A stretch of DNA of 64,000 nt from Actinoplanes lobatus (GCF_014205215.1 NZ_JACHNC010000001.1:7994501-8058500); one strand, 5' to 3'. Shown: positions 55,549 to 64,000, counted from the first letter of the stretch. Notes: generated from the sequence alone by a model not told the origin. Numbers and translations are program-made.

Positions 55549-56397
55549 ATGCCGAAGGCTCAGGCACATGAACTCCGCTGCGCCGGCCGGGTCGTCGCCC
55601 GCTACGTCTGGGATCCGCGACTGCCCGCGACCGTCTCCCCCAGGCCCTACCTGCACCCGGTCACCACGCTCGGCGGCACCACGGTCACCGGGTTCATGCC
55701 CGACGATCACGTCCACCATCTGGGCGCCAGCATCGCCTTGCCGATCGTCAACGACGTCAACTTCTGGGGCGGCAGTACATATGTAAGCGGTCATGGATCA
55801 ATACGTCTGGACAACCACGGCCGACAGGACCACCACCGCTGGCTGCACCGGGACGACGACCGCGCCGAACACGAGCTGCACTGGACCGGCCGTGACGGCG
55901 TCACCCTGGCCCACGAGCGCCGTGTCCTGACCGTCCGGCAGCTCACCCACGACGCCTGGATGCTGCGTGTCACCTTCACTCTGACCAGCGCGGACGGCAC
56001 CGCACTGGAGATCGACAGCCCGGCCGCCCGGGGCCGGGAAGGCGCCGGGTACGGCGGATTCTTCTGGCGTGCGCCAGCCGGCCTCGACCGGGTGCACGCC
56101 TACGGCCGCGACACCAACGGCGACGTGCACGGCAGCCGCGACCCCTGGGTGGTCCTCAGCGGCCACCACCGCGGGGGCACACCGTGGACGCTGATCTTCC
56201 TGGCCGACGAGAAGGACCCCTGGTTCGTGCGGTCCGCCGACTACGCCGGCGTGTGCTCGGCGATCGCCTGGAAACGGCTCACCGTCGCGCCCGGCGGCAC
56301 CCTCACCCGCGGCCTGTCCGTGGTGATCGCCGACGGCCCACCCAGCAGCGCCATCACCGGCACCGCGATGGCGGCCATCCGCGAGGAGCCGGCATGA
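55549..56397 (+). CDS. DUF6807 (PmoA-like) family protein, copy 1
   Basis: It has 282 residues from the ATG at 55549; a GTG six codons earlier lies in the promoter. Family features: RPYLHPVTTLGGTTVTGFMP then DDHVHHLGASIALP, VNFWGGSTYVSGHG, GREGAGYGGFFWRAP and DYAGVCSAIAWKRLTVAPGG. The conserved His/Asp set in the DHVHHLG loop could bind metal or sugar. DUF6807 genes are common in plant-polysaccharide loci, but no reaction is established. Its stop overlaps the GH43 start (ATGA). It is paralogous to 60046-60891. Confidence 0.85.
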   Translation: MPKAQAHELRCAGRVVARYVWDPRLPATVSPRPYLHPVTTLGGTTVTGFMPDDHVHHLGASIALPIVNDVNFWGGSTYVSGHGSIRLDNHGRQDHHRWLHRDDDRAEHELHWTGRDGVTLAHERRVLTVRQLTHDAWMLRVTFTLTSADGTALEIDSPAARGREGAGYGGFFWRAPAGLDRVHAYGRDTNGDVHGSRDPWVVLSGHHRGGTPWTLIFLADEKDPWFVRSADYAGVCSAIAWKRLTVAPGGTLTRGLSVVIADGPPSSAITGTAMAAIREEPA

Positions 56398-57878
56398 CAG
56401 ACCGATTTCACAACCCGATCCTGTACGCCGACTGGCCCGACCCCGACGTCGTCCGCCGTGGCGACGACTTCTACCTGGTCGCGTCCAGCTTCAACCGGGT
56501 TCCCGGACTGCCGTTGTTGCACTCCACCAACCTCGTGGACTGGCGGATCATCGGGCACGCCCTGACCCGGCTCGTTCCCGACGAGCACTACCGCGTGCCC
56601 CGGCCGGGTTGCGGGGTCTGGGCGCCGTCGCTGCGTCTGCACGATGGCCGGTTCTGGATCTGCTACCCGGATCCGGACTTCGGCATCTACGTGACCACCG
56701 CCGAGGACCCGGCCGGCGAGTGGAGTCCACCTCGTCTCGTCTTGACCGGACAAGGGTTGATCGACCCGTGCCCGCTGTGGGACGACGACGGCAGCGCCTA
56801 CCTGGTGCACGGCTGGGCGAAGAGCCGGTGCGGGTTCAACAACCGGCTCACCGCCTACCGGATGGCCCCGGATCTCAGCCGGCCCCTCGGCGGCGGGGCG
56901 CTGATCGTCGACGGGGACGCCATTTCAGGCTGCCGCACCCTCGAGGGTCCCAAGTGGTACCGCCGCGACGGCTGGTACTGGATCTTCGCGCCCGGCGGCG
57001 GGGTGACGAACGGCTGGCAGTACGTGATGCGCTCCCGTCACGTGTTCGGCCCCTACGAGTCGCGGATCGCGCTCTCCCAGGGCGGCAGCGACGTCAACGG
57101 GCCGCATCAGGGCGCCTGGGTCTCCACGCCCGGCGGCGAGGACTGGTTCGTGCATTTCCAGGACCGGGAAGCGTACGGGCGGATCACCCACCTACAGCCG
57201 ATGACCTGGGTGGACGGCTGGCCGGTCATCGGCGACCACGGCACACCGGTACGCGCGCACCGCACCCCGGACGGCCTGCCCCGGGTGCCGGTCGCACCGG
57301 CGACCAGCGACACCTTCCCACGCGGACGGCCCGGTCCGCAGTGGAGCTGGTCGGCCAACCCGTCGCCGGGGTGGATCGTCGATCACCCTGGTGACGGGTT
57401 GCGCCTCGCCTGCGTTCCGGGTGGTGACGACCTGCGTACCGCCCCGAACCTGCTGGGCCAGCCGCTGACCGGGCCGCACCTGCGCGCCGAGACGATGCTG
57501 CGGCTCAGTGGGGCCGACTCCGCGCGGGGCGGAATCACGGTGCTGGGGCGCACGTACGCCTGGATCGGCTTGGAAAGGACGCCCGGCGGAACCCGGCTGA
57601 CCTGCCGGATCGCCGACGCCGAAGGCGAGGCGGAGAAAGACGCGGCGGCGCCCGTCGCGGTCCCGGACGAGGCCGGGGTGCGCCTCGCCGTGACCGTGAC
57701 CGATGGAGTGGTGACCGGGTTCGCCGCCGAGTACGGCGGTGAACGGTGGGAGTGCGGCCTACCGTTCACCGCCACCCCGGGTGGCTGGATCGGCGCGACC
57801 GTCGCCCTTTTCGCCACCGGCCCGGACGGTCATGCCGACTTCGCCCACTTCCACGCCACCACCTCGGAGCAGAAATGA
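56394..57878 (+). CDS. Glycoside hydrolase family 43 protein (cytoplasmic)
   Basis: The 494-residue protein has no signal peptide. The five-bladed GH43 propeller is in residues about 5-330: FHNPILYADWPDPDVVRRGD (general base Asp), GQGLIDPCPLWDDDGSAYLV (pKa-setting Asp) and CRTLEGPKWYRRDGWYWIF (general acid Glu). A C-terminal beta-sandwich of about 150 residues follows, as in beta-xylosidase/arabinofuranosidase-type members. It should trim arabinose- or xylose-type side chains or short oligomers inside the cell. It overlaps both neighbours by ATGA-type joints. Confidence 0.93.
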   Translation: MTDRFHNPILYADWPDPDVVRRGDDFYLVASSFNRVPGLPLLHSTNLVDWRIIGHALTRLVPDEHYRVPRPGCGVWAPSLRLHDGRFWICYPDPDFGIYVTTAEDPAGEWSPPRLVLTGQGLIDPCPLWDDDGSAYLVHGWAKSRCGFNNRLTAYRMAPDLSRPLGGGALIVDGDAISGCRTLEGPKWYRRDGWYWIFAPGGGVTNGWQYVMRSRHVFGPYESRIALSQGGSDVNGPHQGAWVSTPGGEDWFVHFQDREAYGRITHLQPMTWVDGWPVIGDHGTPVRAHRTPDGLPRVPVAPATSDTFPRGRPGPQWSWSANPSPGWIVDHPGDGLRLACVPGGDDLRTAPNLLGQPLTGPHLRAETMLRLSGADSARGGITVLGRTYAWIGLERTPGGTRLTCRIADAEGEAEKDAAAPVAVPDEAGVRLAVTVTDGVVTGFAAEYGGERWECGLPFTATPGGWIGATVALFATGPDGHADFAHFHATTSEQK

Positions 57879-59992
57879 TCACCGCCGTAGTCCTCGCCGC
57901 GGTGGCGGCCATCGTCCCGGTAAGCGCAGCCGACGTTTTCGCCGCCGGCGCCATCGACGGCAGCGCGGTCAGCACAGCCACCACGGCCGACACGGCCGGA
58001 GGGAACAACTCGGCCAGCGCGGCCAACGCGGCCGGAGGGAACAACTCGGCCAGCACGGCCAACACGGCCAACGGGGTCCAGGGGTTGACCGGAGCTGGCA
58101 CGGATGACGGCCTTGCCGCGGGCGCCGTCGGCGGTGGCCTAGTCGGTCCGGCCGAAGGCTTCGTCGTGGGTGCCGCCAACGGTGGCGTGGCTGACGGGTT
58201 TGCCGCTGGGACCACCGGGGGCAGCGCGGGCGTCACGGTTCGCGCCACCACGTTCGAGCAGCTCCGGGCGTTCGCCTCGGCGGCGGATCCGCTTGTTGTC
58301 CAGGTCGTGGGCAGCATCCGGGTCGATCCGTTCGGGGACATGATCCCGGTCGCCTCGGACAAGACGATCGTCGGTGCCGGAGCGGGTGCGGAGATCGTCG
58401 GCGGTGGTCTGTTCCTCAACGGCAGCCACAACGTGATCATTCGGAACCTGACGATTCGCGACTCCTACATCCCCGGCGATTTCGACGGCAAGAGTCCCGC
58501 CAACGACAACGACGGCATCCGGCTCGACACCGCCGATCATGTCTGGATCGATCACACCAGGATCGAACGTGTCGGCGACGGCGGCATCGACATCCGCAAG
58601 GACAGCGATCACGTCACCCTGTCCTGGAACGTCGTCAGCGACATCAACAAGGCACTCGGCGTCGGGTGGACGCCGAACGTATTGACTAGGTTGACTGCAC
58701 ATCACAACTGGATCCGCAATACCGTTCAACGCAACTGGAGTATCGACAACACGGCGGCCGCGCATCTCTACAACAACTATCTGGAGAACGTGACCCAGTA
58801 CGGCACGATGAGCCGCAACAACGCCCGCGTGCTCGTTGAGGACAGCGTGTTCGAGCAGGTCAATGACCCGCTGGTCGTCCATGGCGCCGCGGCGGGGCTC
58901 GTGCAGAGACGGAACATCCTCACCGGTACGACCGGACGCGCCGACCATGCCGGCGAGGCGTTCGAGGTGCCCTACGGCTACTCCCCCGACCTCGCCCGAC
59001 GGGTCAAGGACCTGGTCACCCGGTATGCCGGGCCGCAGTCGACGGCCCGGCCCACACCGTCGACGATCACGGTGGCGCTGGACGGCAGCGGCGACTACGC
59101 CAGTCTGCTGGCGGCGCTCGGCGCCACCCGGGACGCCCGTGGACCGGTCACCATCCGGGTGGCGCCGGGCTACTACCGGGAGCAGGTGCGAGTCTGGCCC
59201 AGCCAGTCGAACGTCACCATCGCCGGGCCCGCCGACGCGGTCATCGCCTACGACCTGGACTCGGGTGGACAGAAGTTCTACGGCGGGCCGCTCGGGGACG
59301 ACGCGGCCACGTTCACGCTGCTCGGCGAGGGCACGACGGTTCGAGGGCTGACCGTCACCGGCACCGCGGCGCCCGCTGTCCGGTCCGCCGGCGATCGCAC
59401 GGTTCTCGCCGGCACCCGGCTGACCGGGTTCCTGGCCGGGCACGGGCGCAGCTACCTGCGGGACTGCACGGTCGCCGGCGGCGGGGATCTGATCACCGGG
59501 ACGGCCGTGGCGGTTCTCGACCGGTGCACCCTCGAACCGGCCACCGGCGCGAGCGTCACCGCGGTAGCCACGCCCGCGCTTCAGCCGTACGGAATCCTGG
59601 TCTTGAAATCGATCGTCGGCTGCGCCGCGGAAACCGCAACCGATCGTCTGAGCCAGACCGGGCAAGCGCTCCACCAATCCGGCGCCAGCGCCTCCGCGGA
59701 AACCGCAACCGGCCTCCTCAGCCGGACCGGGCAAGCGCTCCACGAATCCGGCATCGGCAGCGCCGCGGATGCGGAAACGGGAACCGTTCTCCTGGGCCGG
59801 AGCGGGCAGGTGGTGGTTCGCGAATCCGTGCTCGGCCCGCGGGTCGCCGCCGCGCCGTGGCTTCCCGGTAGCGGGCGGTTCGGCGAGTACGCCAACACCG
59901 GGCCCGGCAGCGGCCGTCCGGAGATGACCCGTGAACAGGCACGGCGGTACACGATCGGCGCGTACCTCGGCGGCTGGCGTCCCCGAACCTGA
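57875..59992 (+). CDS. Pectate lyase (PL1)-pectinesterase-like (CE8) fusion
   Basis: The 705-residue protein starts at the ATG at 57875 with a short signal (ITAVVLAAVAAIVPVSAA). Residues about 25-120 are an Ala/Gly/Asn low-complexity region with a repeated GGNNSAS(A/T)AN. The PL1 domain spans about 122-385 (DNDGIRLDTADHVWIDHTRI, SWNVVSDINKALGVGW, HHNWIRNTVQRNWS). A CE8-like domain follows from about 400 (ITVALDGSGDYASLL, VTIRVAPGYYREQVRV). There the QDT motif is lost and only the Asp of GDLITG is kept, so esterase activity is doubtful. Residues about 586-650 hold three repeats ETAT-x-LLSRTGQALHxSG inserted in the fold. Confidence 0.88.
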   Translation: MITAVVLAAVAAIVPVSAADVFAAGAIDGSAVSTATTADTAGGNNSASAANAAGGNNSASTANTANGVQGLTGAGTDDGLAAGAVGGGLVGPAEGFVVGAANGGVADGFAAGTTGGSAGVTVRATTFEQLRAFASAADPLVVQVVGSIRVDPFGDMIPVASDKTIVGAGAGAEIVGGGLFLNGSHNVIIRNLTIRDSYIPGDFDGKSPANDNDGIRLDTADHVWIDHTRIERVGDGGIDIRKDSDHVTLSWNVVSDINKALGVGWTPNVLTRLTAHHNWIRNTVQRNWSIDNTAAAHLYNNYLENVTQYGTMSRNNARVLVEDSVFEQVNDPLVVHGAAAGLVQRRNILTGTTGRADHAGEAFEVPYGYSPDLARRVKDLVTRYAGPQSTARPTPSTITVALDGSGDYASLLAALGATRDARGPVTIRVAPGYYREQVRVWPSQSNVTIAGPADAVIAYDLDSGGQKFYGGPLGDDAATFTLLGEGTTVRGLTVTGTAAPAVRSAGDRTVLAGTRLTGFLAGHGRSYLRDCTVAGGGDLITGTAVAVLDRCTLEPATGASVTAVATPALQPYGILVLKSIVGCAAETATDRLSQTGQALHQSGASASAETATGLLSRTGQALHESGIGSAADAETGTVLLGRSGQVVVRESVLGPRVAAAPWLPGSGRFGEYANTGPGSGRPEMTREQARRYTIGAYLGGWRPRT

Positions 59993-60045
59993 TCCGGCTC
60001 ATGACTATCCTGCTGGGGAATCGACCGACCAGCCCGGAGGCAGCC

Positions 60046-60891
60046 GTGACCGGTGACGCCCCTGCGACCCTGCGTCTCGCCGACCAGGTCGTCGCCGAGT
60101 ACACGTGGCGTCCTGATCTGCCCGTGGCCCTGTCGCCCCGGCCCTACCTGCATCCGGTCCGTACGCTTGGCGGGATCTGTGTCACCGAGCTGATGCCCGC
60201 CTCGCACCGCCACCATCTCGGTGTCAGCGTCGCCGTCGCCGAGGTGGACGGCGCCAACTTCTGGGGCGGGCGCACCTTCATACCCGGGCACGGTCCCGCC
60301 TGGCTCGACAACCAGGGAACCCAGGCGCACGCCCGCTGGCTGCGGCGCACCCCCGCGCAGATCGGCCACGCCCTGCGCTGGACCGGCATCGACGGCGCCC
60401 TGCTGCTGACCGAACGGCGGGAGATCACCGCCCGGCGGCTCGCCGACGACGCATGGGTGCTCGACTTCGGGTTCACGCTCTCCAACGCCGCCGACCGGGA
60501 CGTGCCGGTGCTCAGTCCCGCGGTGCACGGGCGGCCGGGCGCGGGTTACGGCGGTTTCTTCTGGCGGGCGCCCGCCCCTGACTCACCGGTCCGGATCGAC
60601 GCGGAGAGCGGTTCCGGACTGGAGGCGGTGCACGGGCGTACTTCTCGATGGTTGTCGGTGCGCGGTGGCGCGTGGACGCTCGTCTTCATCGGCGGGACCG
60701 AGCGGACCCGTTCCGACCGGTGGTTCGTGCGCACCCGCGACTATCTCGGCATCGGGTCGGCGCTGTCGTGGGACGAGCCGCTCGTACTGGGCCCCGGATC
60801 GGCCCTTACCCGCCGGATAGTCACGGTGATCGCCGACGGCGCGCTCCCGCCGGAGCGGGCCGCCGCCTACGCCGACGAACTGGCATCATGA
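60046..60891 (+). CDS. DUF6807 (PmoA-like) family protein, copy 2
   Basis: It has 281 residues from the GTG at 60046, which has a GGAGG ribosome-binding site 5 nt upstream; an ATG at 60001 has none. It aligns with copy 1 throughout: RPYLHPVRTLGGICVTELMP then ASHRHHLGVSVA, ANFWGGRTFIPGHG, GRPGAGYGGFFWRAP and DYLGIGSALSWDEPLVLGPG. The stop overlaps the ROK regulator start (ATGA). The duplication inside one locus suggests two related substrates or a heteromer. Confidence 0.85.
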   Translation: MTGDAPATLRLADQVVAEYTWRPDLPVALSPRPYLHPVRTLGGICVTELMPASHRHHLGVSVAVAEVDGANFWGGRTFIPGHGPAWLDNQGTQAHARWLRRTPAQIGHALRWTGIDGALLLTERREITARRLADDAWVLDFGFTLSNAADRDVPVLSPAVHGRPGAGYGGFFWRAPAPDSPVRIDAESGSGLEAVHGRTSRWLSVRGGAWTLVFIGGTERTRSDRWFVRTRDYLGIGSALSWDEPLVLGPGSALTRRIVTVIADGALPPERAAAYADELAS

Positions 60892-62126
60892 CCCGCCCGG
60901 TGCACCGGGTCGCGCCCGCCACCGACACGCCCGTCCGGCAGGACAGCCTTCGCGCCCACAACCTCATCCTCACGTTCCGGCAGATCGTCGGCGCGCCTGT
61001 CCCGATCTCGCGGATCGAGCTGGCGACGGCCACCGGACTGACCCGCCCGACCATCTCCCGCATCGTCGACGAGCTGCTCACGGCAGGTCTGGTCGTGGAG
61101 GCGGAGCCGGCGCGGTCCGGCAACAGCGGCCGTCCCCGGGTGGGTTTGAGCCTGGCACGGACCGGACCGGCCGGGCTGGGCCTCGACATCCGGGCGGACA
61201 GCCTCTCGGTCTGCGTCGTCGACCTCACCGGGACGGTTCGGCACCTCGACTTCGCCCCGCACCGCCAGGCGCGCGGCCGGGACCTGGATCCGGAGGACAC
61301 GCTGCGGAGCCTGGCCGCCATGGCCGGGAAGGCGATCCACGCGGCGATGGCCGAGAACCTGACCGTCGTGGGCGCCACCCTCGCCGTACCGGGGCCGGTC
61401 GACGACGGCATGGTCCGCTTCGCGCCCACGCTGGGCTGGCGGGATGTCGACGCGGGCGGGATCCTGTCCACCCTGATCGGCACCGACGATCTGCCGGTCG
61501 GCGTCGACAACGACGCCGGCCTGGCCGCGCTCGGCGAGCTCTACGCGGGCGGCCCCGAACTGCGCGACTTCGTCTGTGTGAGCGGCGAATTCGACATCGG
61601 CGCCGGCCTGGTCCTCGGCGGGGTCCCGCTGCGCGGCTCCCGCGGCTGGGGAGGCGAACTCGGCCACGTCATGGTCGACAGCGCCGGCCCGGCGTGCGCG
61701 TGCGGCGCCACCGGCTGCCTGCAGTGCTACGCCGGCCTGCAACGCATCATCGACGCCGCCCCGGATCTGCCATCGTCGCCGCAGCAGCCGGCCGTCGCCA
61801 TCGACACGCTCGTCTCGAACGGTTCCCCGGAGATCCTGGCCGCCCTGAACCGGGCCGCCTCCGCCCTGGGCATCGCCGTGTCCGCCCTGGTCAACCTGGT
61901 CAACGTGGACACCGTGCTGCTGGGCGGCAGCTACTCCCTCCTGACCTCGTGGCTGACCGACGGCATCGACCGCGAACTCCGCAGCCGAGTCCTGACGACC
62001 CGCTGGTCCCCCATCGAGGTCCGCCCCTCCCTGCTGGGCCCGGACGCCGCGGTGATCGGCGCGGCCTTACAGGCCATCGACCAGGTGCGGCGAGACCCCA
62101 ATCCCTGGCTCGCCCGCCGCGGTTGA
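60888..62126 (+). CDS. ROK-family transcriptional regulator of the pectin locus
   Basis: The 412-residue protein has an N-terminal winged helix (AHNLILTFRQIVGAPVPISR, then ATATGLTRPTISRIVDELLT) and a C-terminal ROK domain. That domain has an ATP-type motif (GLDIRADSLSVCVVDLTG), the ROK signature with GWGGELGHVMVDSAGPACAC, and the zinc motif CACGATGCLQC (GHx-CxCGxxGCxxxx). It should be a sugar-responsive repressor, like XylR/NagC-type ROK proteins, probably acting at the operator-like repeats at 55443-55508. It is the last gene of the rightward operon. Confidence 0.92.
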   Translation: MTRPVHRVAPATDTPVRQDSLRAHNLILTFRQIVGAPVPISRIELATATGLTRPTISRIVDELLTAGLVVEAEPARSGNSGRPRVGLSLARTGPAGLGLDIRADSLSVCVVDLTGTVRHLDFAPHRQARGRDLDPEDTLRSLAAMAGKAIHAAMAENLTVVGATLAVPGPVDDGMVRFAPTLGWRDVDAGGILSTLIGTDDLPVGVDNDAGLAALGELYAGGPELRDFVCVSGEFDIGAGLVLGGVPLRGSRGWGGELGHVMVDSAGPACACGATGCLQCYAGLQRIIDAAPDLPSSPQQPAVAIDTLVSNGSPEILAALNRAASALGIAVSALVNLVNVDTVLLGGSYSLLTSWLTDGIDRELRSRVLTTRWSPIEVRPSLLGPDAAVIGAALQAIDQVRRDPNPWLARRG

Positions 62127-62267
62127 CCTTTTTCCGGTACGGGTGAGCCCGCGCTTCCTCCCCAAGTTCCTCAGACACCGCGGCCGACATGCTGAACGGA
62201 CCGCACACGACGGCCCGGGTGGCCGCCCCGTGGTCCGGTGCCCGTACCGGTTCCATAGAATTCGATC

Positions 62268-62879
62268 ATGGGGACGGACATCATGGGCACGGTGGAGGTT
62301 CGCAATCCCTTTCATGATCCGAAGTGGTCCTGGTCCGAACCGTGGACGCCGTGCATGAATGTCAGCCTGCTTGTTCGATGGCCTCTGTATTGTGCCTACG
62401 GCTGCCTCTTCGGCGTTCGCAACTATCAGGACTGGAAACCGATCGCCCCGCAGCGGGGCCTGCCGGAAGACGTGTCCCAGCAGGTCCGTAACGACTTTGA
62501 CGAAGCCGCCGCAATAGACGGCGCGGTCGGCGGCGAGACGTGGGTCGGATGGGATGAGCTGAAGGATCTCGACATGTCGGTCACCGCTCCGGTGAGTGGT
62601 GTCCTCATCCAAACCTGGAGCGATGGCTGCGGGACCGAGTGGACCGTGCACGACACGTGGCCGGAGAAGGTGGGCCGGTCACCACTCGGCCCTTCCCCGG
62701 TCGGCGCGCCCTTCGGGAAGTGGCAGGTCGGCGAGGTCACCTACGAGTTCAAGAAGCTGGACCGGCGGCACGTGCTCGGCCCAGGGACCGGGTGGGACAA
62801 GGCGTTCGACGTGCTGCGGGCGCTGGCCGCCATCCACGGCGACGACGGCGTACGTCTAGTGGTCGGGTTTGTTGGATAG
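62268..62879 (+). CDS. Hypothetical protein
   Basis: The 203-residue frame starts at an ATG at 62268; the ATG at 62283 has a better-placed GGGGACGG ribosome-binding motif. The composition is unlike the surrounding genes: more Trp (KWSWSEPWTPC, ETWVGW, TEWTVHDTW) and lower G+C in the first third. A central segment reads WDELKDLDMSVTAPVSGVLI and the end WDKAFDVLRALAAIHGDDG. I recognise no family. The 3' end overlaps the convergent sigma-factor gene by 24 bp. It may be a recent acquisition. Confidence 0.7.
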   Translation: MGTDIMGTVEVRNPFHDPKWSWSEPWTPCMNVSLLVRWPLYCAYGCLFGVRNYQDWKPIAPQRGLPEDVSQQVRNDFDEAAAIDGAVGGETWVGWDELKDLDMSVTAPVSGVLIQTWSDGCGTEWTVHDTWPEKVGRSPLGPSPVGAPFGKWQVGEVTYEFKKLDRRHVLGPGTGWDKAFDVLRALAAIHGDDGVRLVVGFVG

Positions 62880-63725
62880 TCGCACTCCGCTCATTTTGTC
62901 CGGGTTGGTGATCGAGTAGACGCCGTTCACGGCCGGGCCGTCGAACGTGAGCACCAGGACGGCCACCGGCGCCTCGCCGTCGAAGACGACGATTGCGGGG
63001 TCGCCGCCGACGATCCGGTAGCCGACGTCGAAGCCCGCGATGCCGGCCGCGACCGAGGCCAGGACACGGGCCACCGCGTCCCGGCCGTGGATTGGGCCCG
63101 GACTGGTGGCGGGACCCTTGCCGCCGCCGTCGGTCCACAGCGTCACATCCGGTGCGAGCACCCGCAGCAGCTCCTCGACGTCACCGCCGAGAGCCGCCTC
63201 CAGGAAGCGCTCGGTGACCGCCTGCCGGGTGCGCGGGTCGGGCCGGTAGCGGGGCCGCCGAGCGTGCACGTGTGACCGGGCGCGGTGGGCGACCTGCCGG
63301 ACCGCGTCGGGGGCGCGGCCGACCATGTCGGCGATCTCCGTCAACGGGTACGCGAACACCTCGTGCAGCACGAACACGGCCCGCTCCAGTGGGCTGAGCG
63401 TCTCCAGGACGACGAGCAGCGCCATCGAGGCGGTGTCGCGCCGCTCGGCCGGGTCGCTGGTGACCGGGGTGACGAGTGGCTCGGGCAGCCACTGCCCCAC
63501 ATATGTCTCCCGCCGCCGCCCGATCTCCGCACGCCGTGCGAGGGCCTGGTTGACCGCGATCCGCACGAGGTAGGCGCGTGGGTTGTCGACCTCGCGCTCG
63601 CGGGCGGTCCAGGCGAGCCAGGTCTCCTGGAGCACGTCCTCGGTGTCGGCGACGCTGCCGAGCATGTCGTAGGCGATCGAGAACAGCAGCTCCCGATGAT
63701 CGACGAAGTCCTGTGTCGCGGTCAC
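62856..63725 (-). CDS. ECF sigma factor, SigJ/ECF41-type with SnoaL-like C-terminus
   Basis: The 289-residue protein starts at the GTG at 63725. Sigma region 2 (HRELLFSIAYDMLGSVADTE then DVLQETWLAW) and region 4 (LETLSPLERAVFVLHEVFAY, then IADMVGRAPDAVRQVAHRAR) are clear. A C-terminal NTF2/SnoaL-like domain of about 115 residues follows (FLEAALGGDVEELLRVLAPD, DPAIVVFDGEAPVAVLVL), which in ECF41 factors replaces an anti-sigma factor. The family is usually autoregulated. The inverted repeat 63754-63793 in the divergent promoter could hold its -35 elements. Confidence 0.92.
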   Translation of the reverse strand: MTATQDFVDHRELLFSIAYDMLGSVADTEDVLQETWLAWTAREREVDNPRAYLVRIAVNQALARRAEIGRRRETYVGQWLPEPLVTPVTSDPAERRDTASMALLVVLETLSPLERAVFVLHEVFAYPLTEIADMVGRAPDAVRQVAHRARSHVHARRPRYRPDPRTRQAVTERFLEAALGGDVEELLRVLAPDVTLWTDGGGKGPATSPGPIHGRDAVARVLASVAAGIAGFDVGYRIVGGDPAIVVFDGEAPVAVLVLTFDGPAVNGVYSITNPDKMSGVRLSNKPDH

Positions 63726-63753
63726 GCCACATGAGATGACGTCAGGCTCCGGC

Positions 63754-63793
63754 AACGTGACGGGATGTGACCCACCTCTCCGCCCGTCACGTT
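63754..63793. promoter_or_regulatory. Inverted repeat in the sigma factor/amidohydrolase divergent promoter
   Basis: Perfect 11-bp arms AACGTGACGGG (63754-63764) and CCCGTCACGTT (63783-63793) with an 18-bp spacer. Each arm read outward gives CGTCACG, close to the TGTCACA -35 of ECF41 promoters. Leftward, a CGTC -10-like element follows at 63742-63739 (spacer 14). No good rightward -10 is seen. Confidence 0.5.
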
Positions 63794-63821
63794 CCGGGCC
63801 GGGACGCCCCTCTGGGATGGC

Positions 63822-64000
63822 ATGACTCGCACCTTGATTCGTGACGTCCGTGTCTTCGACGGTGAGCGGACCGTCCCCCGCGCCGACATCCTCATCGACG
63901 GCGCCCGCATCATGGCGCCCGACGGCCGTCCGGTTGACACGGTGGTGGACGGCTCCGGCCGCACACTGCTGCCGGGCCTGATCGACGCGCACACCCACGT
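63822..64000 (+). CDS. Amidohydrolase, N-terminal part (3' end outside window)
   Basis: About 59 residues are visible from the ATG at 63822: TRTLIRDVRVFDGERTV, a small N-terminal beta domain, then GSGRTLLPGLIDAHTH, the PGLIDAHTH signature that gives the first two metal-binding His of the amidohydrolase superfamily. The enzyme would hydrolyse a cyclic amide, imide or related bond using one or two metals; the substrate cannot be told from this part. It diverges from the SigJ-type sigma factor gene, which may control it. Confidence 0.85.
   Translation, partial: MTRTLIRDVRVFDGERTVPRADILIDGARIMAPDGRPVDTVVDGSGRTLLPGLIDAHTH

Overview
The window is about 70% G+C with GTG/TTG starts, many 4-bp ATGA/GTGA gene overlaps, Tat/Sec-secreted carbohydrate enzymes with ricin-type lectin modules, Ser/Thr kinases, an ECF41/SigJ-type sigma factor and leaderless promoters. 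This points to a soil actinomycete chromosome, most likely Micromonosporaceae (Actinoplanes-like); the genus is inference. No rRNA, complete tRNA, CRISPR array or intact transposase was found.

Layout. 1-2.2 kb: end of an MFS exporter, a MarR-like regulator behind a SoxR-type promoter, an acidic protein and a HAD phosphatase. 2.2-4.8 kb: a decayed integrated element with atypical base composition, an integrase remnant and a 25-bp imperfect direct repeat at its edges. 4.8-13.8 kb: secreted lipase, Ser/Thr kinase, DinB-like operon, DedA protein, methyltransferase, a SnoaL/KSI-like gene with a KstR-like box, and an ArsR/SRPBCC pair. 13.8-14.7 kb: a gene-free inverted-repeat block. 14.7-21.4 kb: lipoprotein, M20 peptidase and a radical SAM protein with unusual cysteine spacing, divergent from a SoxR-box flavin reductase; then alpha/beta hydrolase, beta-lactamase-like protein and Nudix. 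21.4-33.4 kb: WD40-kinase, membrane proteins, Hsp70-like protein, PurU, secreted RCC1-repeat protein, asparaginase, a NarL-type two-component system and a GAP-family membrane protein. 33.4-38.4 kb: an ABC-F protein behind a leader peptide with an Met-Arg-Leu-Arg macrolide-arrest motif, then a TetR / regulator / truncated PPDK operon. 38.4-49.5 kb: mixed small genes (VOC, racemase, HxlR-DoxX, HAD, lipoprotein, methyltransferase, GNAT), a Trp-rich periodic membrane protein, a LacI-type sensor fused to GGDEF, and a small alarmone synthetase.

49.4-62.1 kb is a pectin-use locus: pectate lyase and pectinesterase with near-identical lectin modules, an ABC importer (SBP plus two permeases, no ATPase), two DUF6807 proteins, a GH43 enzyme, a pectate-lyase/pectinesterase fusion and a ROK regulator, arranged around one divergent promoter. 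Secreted enzymes would cut and demethylate pectin, the importer would take up oligomers, and GH43/DUF6807 proteins would process them. The window ends with a SigJ-type sigma factor divergent from an amidohydrolase.

The most notable signals are: the ABC-F leader peptide; paired SoxR-type leaderless promoters; a family of about 100-bp intergenic repeats at six places, five of them directly after a gene 3' end; the remnant element with flanking repeats; the radical SAM/M20/flavin-reductase neighbourhood; and the truncated PPDK operon.
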